NCBI GenBank assembly: GCA_964617995.1
Contig: CAZTXD010000093.1
Location: forward strand, 1-14,495
Length of the DNA: 14,495 nt
Direction: 5' to 3'
Source of the DNA: CAZTXD01 sp964617995
GTDB taxonomy: Bacteria > Actinomycetota > Acidimicrobiia > Spongiisociales > ZC4RG35
Of this stretch, positions 9,329 to 14,495 are shown piece by piece; the first letter of the stretch is position 1; every line of letters begins with the position of its first letter. The notes beneath the pieces were generated by a model. That model saw only the letters and a list, made by a program, of their open reading frames with translations, was not told the DNA's origin and did no database searches. The position numbers and the translations under genes were made by a program.

Positions 9329-9357
9329 AGTATAGGAACGGACGGGTACCGCCATCA
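9329..9357 (-). promoter_or_regulatory. Candidate hppA promoter
   Basis: On the minus strand the -10 box TATACT (9329-9334) matches the consensus at five of six positions. A weak GTGATG-like -35 lies about 18 nt upstream. The predicted start would give a leader of about 35-40 nt that carries the GGGAGGT ribosome binding site at 9294-9300. The weak -35 lowers confidence. Confidence 0.45.
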
Positions 9358-9410
9358 CATCGGCGGGGAGGCTGCAGTCCCCCAACGACAAGGATCGAGA
9401 AACGGGGATA

Positions 9411-9430
9411 CGGCGGCTAGTCTGCCGCCG
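9411..9430 (+). promoter_or_regulatory. Perfect 7-bp hairpin upstream of LCP gene
   Basis: CGGCGGC (9411-9417) pairs exactly with GCCGCCG (9424-9430) around a TAGTCT loop. It sits 25 nt before the GTG start of the LCP lipoprotein gene and 14 nt before its GGGAG ribosome site. It could be an operator palindrome or an mRNA leader structure. No T-run follows, so it is not a terminator. The rest of the 171-nt divergent gap holds the hppA promoter and no clear promoter for the plus strand. Confidence 0.4.
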
Positions 9431-9455
9431 CGCAGATTGTCCTCGGGAGTTGTTC

Positions 9456-10640
9456 GTGCGTCGTCCTCTCATCATCATCGCCGTCGTCGGCCTGGTCGCG
9501 TGCTCGGGCCCGGCCGAGGAGGCGACTACGACTACGACCACAGCTCCCGTTCCCACCACCGCCACGTCCACGACGGTGGTGCCGACCACCATCCCACCTT
9601 CGGTGGAGATCGACATAGCGAATGCCGACCGCGAGCTGTCCGATCTCGTGCACGACCTGTATGAGGGGAACGGATCAGAGCCGGCGATTCCAGACGAGAT
9701 CTCGACGCTCATGGCAGCCGGGGAAGGGACTCCCCCGGCCGACGGTGTCGCCCACGTCTCCGAGTGGGACGAAACCATCCGCCTCGCCGTCGTGGAGGCA
9801 GAAAACGACGTGACCCTGGCTATCGCCGACCCCGACTGGAGGATCGTGGGCGGCTGGTGGCCGGCGATGCATGTCGACGCCTATCTGGGGGGATTCCCGA
9901 AGCTGATGGCGGTGATCGGGTCCGATGCCCGGCCCGGCGAGAATCGGGAGCGAACCCGGGCAGATTCCATTCACCTCGTCTCTCTCGACGGAGCGAGCCA
10001 CGCCGCAATCGTCGGGATACCGCGGGACGCCTGGGTCCCCATCCCCGGGCGCGGCAACGGCAAGATCAACGCCGCCCTCGCCTACGGAGGCCCCGAGCTC
10101 CAGCTCGAGACATTCGCCGCGCTCACGGAACTCGAGTTCGACGGATACCTGCTCACCGGCTTTGTCGGCTTCGAGGGCCTGATCGACGTTCTCGGCGGAT
10201 TACATATGGACGTCCCCCGCAGCTTCAACGACCGCGCCGCCAAGGCCTACCTCGACGCCGGGGAACAGGTGCTGACGGCAGCCGAGGCTCTGGCGTTGGC
10301 CCGGGTCCGCAAGACGATCCCCGGCGGAGACTTCCAGCGTCAGGAGCACGGGGGCCTGGTGATGATGGCCGCTCAGGCGATGATCCGGGCCACCGGCGTC
10401 GGAGGACTCGCCGACCTATTGGCCGCTTCGCATCCTCACTTCTCCACGGACCTCCCGCCCGACGACCTCCTGACACTCGCCGCAGCCATCATCCGTGTCG
10501 ACCCCGAGAACGTCGTGAACGTCGTGGCACCGGGGGGCACCGGATATGCCGGTTCGGCCAGCGTCGTGTTCCTGCGCGACTCCGCGGCCGACATCTGGGC
10601 GGATCTGGCCGACGGTCGCCTGGAGCCGGAGGCCGACTGA
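9456..10640 (+). CDS. LytR-CpsA-Psr (LCP) family protein, predicted lipoprotein
   Basis: A 394-residue LCP protein; the family transfers undecaprenyl-linked polymers such as teichoic acids or arabinogalactan to peptidoglycan outside the membrane. The N-terminus MRRPLIIIAVVGLVACSG has a short hydrophobic stretch ending in a lipobox (LVAC, C16), followed by a Thr-rich linker (24-47). The LCP domain (about 150-315) shows GSDARPGE (156-163), RADSIHLV (168-175), IPRDAW (188-193), GKINAALAYGG (202-212), an arginine pair in ARVRK (282-286) and GDFQRQ (291-296). Most LCP proteins are held by a membrane helix, so a lipid anchor is unusual. GTG at 9456 was chosen because GGGAG (9445-9449) lies 6 nt upstream; TTG at 9450 would add two residues. 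It is divergent from hppA and convergent with polX. Confidence 0.9.
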   Translation: MRRPLIIIAVVGLVACSGPAEEATTTTTTAPVPTTATSTTVVPTTIPPSVEIDIANADRELSDLVHDLYEGNGSEPAIPDEISTLMAAGEGTPPADGVAHVSEWDETIRLAVVEAENDVTLAIADPDWRIVGGWWPAMHVDAYLGGFPKLMAVIGSDARPGENRERTRADSIHLVSLDGASHAAIVGIPRDAWVPIPGRGNGKINAALAYGGPELQLETFAALTELEFDGYLLTGFVGFEGLIDVLGGLHMDVPRSFNDRAAKAYLDAGEQVLTAAEALALARVRKTIPGGDFQRQEHGGLVMMAAQAMIRATGVGGLADLLAASHPHFSTDLPPDDLLTLAAAIIRVDPENVVNVVAPGGTGYAGSASVVFLRDSAADIWADLADGRLEPEAD

Positions 10641-10647
10641 GAGTCGG
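10633..10647. terminator. Short hairpin over LCP stop codon, between convergent genes
   Basis: CCGACT (10633-10638) and AGTCGG (10642-10647) form a perfect 6-bp stem with a GAG loop; the LCP stop TGA (10638-10640) lies inside it. Only 9 nt separate the LCP stop from the polX stop, so there is no room for a normal terminator. No long T-run follows in either direction, so it is at best a weak bidirectional terminator. Confidence 0.25.
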
Positions 10648-10649
10648 GT

Positions 10650-12371
10650 TCAGCGCCGCCGGGCAGCCCACTCCTCGAAGGACGCCAGGGGAAGCGTGTT
10701 GGCGACCGAGGCGCGGGGGGCCCAGCCACGTCGGGCCCACTCGACGCCGTACTCCATACGTCCCAACTCCGACGTGTGATGGCTGTCGGTGGAGATCGTG
10801 AGAGTCACTCCGGCGCCGACGGCCTTCCGCACCACCTCGGCGGTGGCGTCGAGCCGGTCGAGGGCACCGTTCACCTCCAGGCCGACTCCGGTCGTGGCCA
10901 GGCCTTCGAGCACGGCATCAACCTCCAGCTCGATGCCGGGGCGGCGACCGACGTACCTGCCGGTGAGATGGCCGATCACGTTCACCGACGGATCGGCCAG
11001 GGCGGTGAGGATGCGAACGGTCTGTGCGCGGGCGTCCAGATCGAAATGGGAGTGGACGGAAGCCACACAGAAGTCGAACTCTCCCCGAAACGACTCGTCG
11101 TAGTCGAGCGACCCGTCCGGGGCGATGTTCAGCTCGCAGCCGAACAGGAGGCGGATCCCGTGCTCCTGTTCCATCTGTCGGATGCGGTCACGATGATCGA
11201 GCATCTCCTGGCGGGTGGAGCCGTTGATGGGCAGGTTCTCGCCGTGATCGGTGATCGCCAGGTACTCGTATCCCCGTTCGACGGCGGCCGCCACCATCTC
11301 CTCGAGGGGGGAGCGTCCGTCGCCCGATCGATCGGTGTGGTAGTGGAGGTCGCCCCGAATGTCCGACAGCTCCACCAGGTCGGGCAGCTCGCCGGAGGCG
11401 GCGGCCTCGACCTCGCCCGTCCCCTCGCGGATAGGTGGCGGAACCCAGGCCATGTCCAGGGCGGCGTAGATCTCCTCCTCCGTACGTGAGGCCACCACCT
11501 CCTCGCCGTCCAGGAGGCCGTACTCGTTGAGCAGCCATCCCCGGTCGAGCGCCCTCTGCCGGAGAGCGATGTTGTGGGACTTGGAGCCGGTGAAGTAGAG
11601 GACGGCCGATCCGAACTGGTCGGGAGAAACGGCCCTCACATCGACCTGGAGGCCCGACCTGGTGAGAATCGACGTCTTGGTGTCGCCGTGTGCCACCACC
11701 TCGGTGGCCAGCCGATGCCCGGCCACGTGGTCCATCAGGGGTATCGGGTCGACGGTGGCCACCACGATATCGACGTCCCCGATCGTGTCGGAGAAACGCC
11801 GCAGGCTCCCGCAGTACCGCGCCTCGGAGACCCCTTCCAGCTCCTCCAGCTCGTGGGTCAGGCTCCGCGCCACCGGAAGGGCGTCGACGATGGGAGTCCG
11901 TCGGTCCTTCCCGTGCAGACCGAGACGTTCGATGGCGCGGGCGATCTTCTCCTCGGATGTCTTGCCCAACCCGGGCAGGTCCCGGAGGCGCTCCGCCTCG
12001 ATCGCGGCCCTCAGGCCGTCCAGGTCCTCCACTCCGAGCTCCGAGCGGATCAACGCCAGCGTCTTCGGCCCCAATCCGGGTATCCGGGTCAACTGCACGA
12101 ACGCAGGAGGGTATTTGGCGCGCAGTCCTTCCAGCTTGGCGACGCTGCCGGTCGTGACGAACTCGAGGATCTTGTCGGCGGTCGACGCGCCGATTCCCTT
12201 GATGCCGGTAAGCTCGGCCTTCGTCATCGAGGTGACGTCGGCGCCGGAGCCCTCGATCGCCCCGATGGCATTCTCGTAAGCCCGGACCTTGAACGACTGG
12301 GGGCTTCCCTCTTCCAGCGTGGTGAGCTGCGCCAACTCCGCCAGCATCACCAGCACGTCACGGGTGTTCAT
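10650..12371 (-). CDS. polX: PolX-type DNA polymerase with C-terminal PHP domain
   Basis: A 573-residue family X DNA polymerase, a gap-filling repair enzyme, near the usual bacterial length of about 570. The N-terminal 8-kDa-like part and helix-hairpin-helix motifs come first (GIKGIGAS 57-64, RIPGLG 97-102, DLPGLG 131-136). The nucleotidyltransferase core has GSLRR (188-192) and catalytic D199, D201 (GDVDI) and D244 (QVDVRA). The PHP domain (about 338-573) keeps its metal ligands: H343 and H345 (DLHYHTD), H376 (ITDHG), E413 (GCELN), H440 (SVHSH), H468 (IGHLTGR) and D529/H531 (STDSHH). Both activities (polymerase, and 3'-5' exonuclease or end processing by PHP) should be intact. The ATG at 12371 has no clear Shine-Dalgarno, so a leaderless transcript is possible. 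It diverges from ftsH across 62 nt. Confidence 0.95.
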   Translation of the reverse strand: MNTRDVLVMLAELAQLTTLEEGSPQSFKVRAYENAIGAIEGSGADVTSMTKAELTGIKGIGASTADKILEFVTTGSVAKLEGLRAKYPPAFVQLTRIPGLGPKTLALIRSELGVEDLDGLRAAIEAERLRDLPGLGKTSEEKIARAIERLGLHGKDRRTPIVDALPVARSLTHELEELEGVSEARYCGSLRRFSDTIGDVDIVVATVDPIPLMDHVAGHRLATEVVAHGDTKTSILTRSGLQVDVRAVSPDQFGSAVLYFTGSKSHNIALRQRALDRGWLLNEYGLLDGEEVVASRTEEEIYAALDMAWVPPPIREGTGEVEAAASGELPDLVELSDIRGDLHYHTDRSGDGRSPLEEMVAAAVERGYEYLAITDHGENLPINGSTRQEMLDHRDRIRQMEQEHGIRLLFGCELNIAPDGSLDYDESFRGEFDFCVASVHSHFDLDARAQTVRILTALADPSVNVIGHLTGRYVGRRPGIELEVDAVLEGLATTGVGLEVNGALDRLDATAEVVRKAVGAGVTLTISTDSHHTSELGRMEYGVEWARRGWAPRASVANTLPLASFEEWAARRR

Positions 12372-12433
12372 CGGCGACGAGCGTAGCCTCGAGCCTCTTT
12401 CCCTACTGTCGCCGCTGTGCCACGATTCAGGTA

Positions 12434-14383
12434 GTGACCGCCCGGACCAACCGTGACCGCTCCCGCGACGACGACAAGACTCCTCCCCCCGGCTGGCGCG
12501 TCGAGGGGATGCCCGACGACGAGAAGGACGACGACAAGCCGTCTCCGCTCGGTCAGATGCCGGGCGGCCGCAACTTCTGGATCCTGGCGCTGCTGCTTCT
12601 GGCTTTGAACTTCTTCATCACCGATCTGCTGCTGGGGCCACAGGACCGGGTCAGGATCCCCTACACGTTCTTCATCGATCAGCTCGACGAAGGAAACGTG
12701 GCCTCGATAACGGCCACGGGAGACACCATCCAGGGGGCGTTCGAAGCTCCGGTGTTGGATCCCAACGCACCCGAGGACGGCGAGATCACCTTCGAGCTTT
12801 TCGAGACGGAGCGGCCCACGTTCGCCGAGGACGACCTGTTCCAGCGCCTGCAGGACCAGGGGGTGGTCGTCAACGCCGAACCGGCGGATGCCCCGGTGCC
12901 GATCTGGCAGCAGATCGTCTTTGGGTTCGGGCCCACCCTCTTGCTGCTCTACATCTTCTTCCGCATCTTCCGGCGGGCGTCGGGGATGGGTGGGCTGGGT
13001 GGTCTGGGGTCCAGCCGGGCGAAGCGGTACGAGGCGTCGACGGAGCGAACGACCTTCGAGGACGTGGCCGGCATCGAGGACGCCGAGGACGAACTCGTCG
13101 AGATCGTCGACTTCCTCAAGAACCCCGAGAAGTACACCCGCCTGGGCGGGTCCATTCCCAAAGGGGTGCTGCTGTCGGGCCCGCCCGGGACCGGGAAGAC
13201 ACTGCTCGCCCGGGCCGTGGCAGGCGAGGCCGACGTGCCGTTCTTCTCGATGGCCGCCTCCGAGTTCATCGAGATGGTGGTGGGCGTTGGAGCCAGCCGG
13301 GTGCGGGACCTGTTCGAGCAGGCGAAGAAGGTCGCTCCGGCGATCATCTTCATCGATGAGCTCGATGCCATAGGACGGTCCCGGGGTGGCTCCACGACGA
13401 TGGGCGGACACGACGAACGCGAGCAGACCCTCAACCAGATCCTCACCGAGATGGACGGGTTCACCGGCTCCGAAGGGGTCATCGTCATCGCCGCCACCAA
13501 CCGGCCCGAGATCCTTGACAAGGCGCTGCTGCGGCCGGGAAGGTTCGACCGGCAGGTGGTGGTGGCGCCGCCCGACCAGCGGGGCCGCCGAGCGATCCTC
13601 GAGGTCCACACCAGGGGGGTGCCGCTGGCCGACGATGTCGACCTGTCGGGGGTGGCCAGTTCCACTCCGGGCATGGTGGGCGCCGACCTGCGCAACCTGG
13701 TCAACGAGGCCGCCTTGATGGCGGCGCGCAGGGGCCACGAGAAGGTCCAGCAGAACGACTTCACCGACGCCCTCGAGAAAGTCGTGCTGGGAACCGAACG
13801 CCAGATAATGATGTCCGAGGATGAGCGAAGGCGCACCGCCTTCCATGAAGGCGGCCACGCCCTGTTGGGGATGCTCCGGGAAGGCGCCGACCCGGTGCGC
13901 AAGGTTTCGATCATTCCCCGGGGTCGTGCCCTGGGCGTGACGTTCCAGAGTCCCGACGCCGATCGCTACGCCTATGACGCCCACTATCTGCACGGACGTC
14001 TCATCGGGATGCTGGGCGGTCGTGCCGCCGAGGAGGTCGTCCTGGGGGTGATCTCGACAGGTGCGGAGAACGACATGGTCCAGGCCACCCACATCGCACG
14101 GAACATGGTAGGCCGCTGGGGGATGTCGCCGGCAGTGGGACCGGTGTCGGTGCTGGACGACCAGGAGAGTGACCTCTTCGGACGACCGCGGGCGTCGGAG
14201 GACACGATGCGCCTGGTCGACAGCGAGGTGCGTCGTATCCTCGACCAGGCCTATGTGGAGGCGGTCGAGTTGCTCACCAAGAACCGGGACAAGCTCGACG
14301 CCCTCGCCGCCGCCCTCCTGGACAAAGAGACCCTCGAGGAAGCTGAAGCCTACGACGTCGCCGGCATCACCCGCGGCGAGTGA
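12434..14383 (+). CDS. ftsH: ATP-dependent zinc metalloprotease FtsH
   Basis: A 649-residue membrane AAA+ protease that degrades damaged membrane and some soluble proteins. A long charged N-terminal tail (1-47, rich in DDDK-type segments) precedes membrane helix 1 (about 48-67), the extracytoplasmic domain (68-156) and helix 2 (about 157-178). The AAA module has Walker A GPPGTGKT (249-256), Walker B IIFIDE (304-309) and arginine fingers R370 and R373 in RPGRFDR. The pore loop reads MVVGVGA, with V282 where most FtsH proteins have phenylalanine. The protease site is HEGGH (471-475; HEAGH is usual), keeping both zinc histidines and the glutamate, with third ligand candidate D547 in GAENDM. The start is GTG at 12434 with only a weak AGG before it; upstream reading is closed by stops. 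Confidence 0.97.
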   Translation: MTARTNRDRSRDDDKTPPPGWRVEGMPDDEKDDDKPSPLGQMPGGRNFWILALLLLALNFFITDLLLGPQDRVRIPYTFFIDQLDEGNVASITATGDTIQGAFEAPVLDPNAPEDGEITFELFETERPTFAEDDLFQRLQDQGVVVNAEPADAPVPIWQQIVFGFGPTLLLLYIFFRIFRRASGMGGLGGLGSSRAKRYEASTERTTFEDVAGIEDAEDELVEIVDFLKNPEKYTRLGGSIPKGVLLSGPPGTGKTLLARAVAGEADVPFFSMAASEFIEMVVGVGASRVRDLFEQAKKVAPAIIFIDELDAIGRSRGGSTTMGGHDEREQTLNQILTEMDGFTGSEGVIVIAATNRPEILDKALLRPGRFDRQVVVAPPDQRGRRAILEVHTRGVPLADDVDLSGVASSTPGMVGADLRNLVNEAALMAARRGHEKVQQNDFTDALEKVVLGTERQIMMSEDERRRTAFHEGGHALLGMLREGADPVRKVSIIPRGRALGVTFQSPDADRYAYDAHYLHGRLIGMLGGRAAEEVVLGVISTGAENDMVQATHIARNMVGRWGMSPAVGPVSVLDDQESDLFGRPRASEDTMRLVDSEVRRILDQAYVEAVELLTKNRDKLDALAAALLDKETLEEAEAYDVAGITRGE

Positions 14384-14411
14384 CGGTTCGCCCCGGGCGG
14401 ATGGCCCATCT

Positions 14412-14471
14412 CCCCGTTTTCGCGCATCCAAAGCGCGGGAGCGGGCGCCTTGGCGGCGCGCCAAACCGGGG
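14412..14471. repeat. Degraded palindrome after ftsH, related to the 1-50 element
   Basis: Bases 14416-14437 match bases 1-22 at 20 of 22 positions, with the first 13 (GTTTTCGCGCATC) identical. The far arm (GCGCGCCAAACCGGGG region, about 14457-14471) pairs imperfectly with the near arm: CCCC(G) with GGGG(C), TTT with AAA, and GCGC with GCGC, with one bulge and an internal loop. A separate small hairpin TTGGCG/CGCCAA lies at 14450-14464. It may act as a terminator for ftsH or be a decayed member of a dispersed palindrome family. No gene is visible from 14384 to 14495. Confidence 0.65.
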
Positions 14472-14495
14472 GTGGGGGGCCCCAGCGGGGGGTGG

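Noticed and set aside
9554..9581. Perfect 8-bp inverted repeat CACCACCG/CGGTGGTG
   Set aside because: It lies in the Thr/Val codons of the LCP linker, where repeated ACC and GTG codons make such symmetry likely by chance.
12404..12409. TACTGT as a -10 box for ftsH
   Set aside because: Only three of six consensus matches, with no -35 element at the right distance; too weak to annotate.
12368..14464. Minus-strand open frame of 698 codons, longer than ftsH itself
   Set aside because: It lies antisense to the full ftsH gene, which has every family motif; its translation is Gly/Arg/His/Pro-rich with no domain. Long antisense frames are expected in GC-rich coding DNA.

Overview
The window reads as a chromosomal segment of a high-GC, probably actinobacterial genome. 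Support for this: GTG as well as ATG starts, dense packing with 4-nt ATGA overlaps, a secreted protein with cysteine-bearing SLH repeats of the kind common in Acidimicrobiia-like actinobacteria, and a LytR-CpsA-Psr (LCP) protein that implies a peptidoglycan wall with attached polymers. The phylum is an inference from gene content; no rRNA or other strong marker is present. No tRNA, CRISPR array, transposase or phage gene was seen.

Layout. (1) Bases 1-50 are a near-perfect palindrome touching the start of hrpB (53-2494, +), a DEAH-type helicase. (2) A short convergent gap (2495-2560) with overlapping hairpins separates hrpB from a six-gene minus-strand run. In transcription order the run is hppA (9284-7224), a tandem histidine-phosphatase protein (7162-5927), a SAM methyltransferase (5930-5349), a secreted CAP-SLH protein (5352-4279), a PIN-PhoH ATPase (4183-2888) and a four-CxxC zinc-ribbon protein (2884-2561). 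The phosphatase, methyltransferase and CAP-SLH genes are joined by ATGA stop/start overlaps, and PhoH and the zinc-ribbon gene are 3 nt apart. Candidate promoters lie before hppA, the phosphatase and phoH, so the run may be two or three transcription units. (3) Divergent from hppA is an LCP-family protein with a lipobox (9456-10640, +). (4) Convergent with it, 9 nt apart, is a PolX-type DNA polymerase with a PHP domain (12371-10650, -). (5) Divergent from polX is ftsH (12434-14383, +), followed by a degraded relative of the palindrome at the left edge.

Functions. FtsH (membrane protein quality control), the pyrophosphatase (PPi-driven ion pumping), the LCP protein (cell-wall polymer attachment) and the CAP-SLH protein all act at the envelope. 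PolX, HrpB and PIN-PhoH with its zinc-ribbon neighbour act on nucleic acids. All families are known. The least ordinary features are the shared palindromic ends in three intergenic regions, the LCP protein built as a lipoprotein, the CAP-SLH fusion coupled to a methyltransferase, the double phosphatase with both active sites intact, the K+-dependent pyrophosphatase signature, and the PIN-PhoH/zinc-ribbon pair. I see no clear defence island or wholly new multi-gene system.
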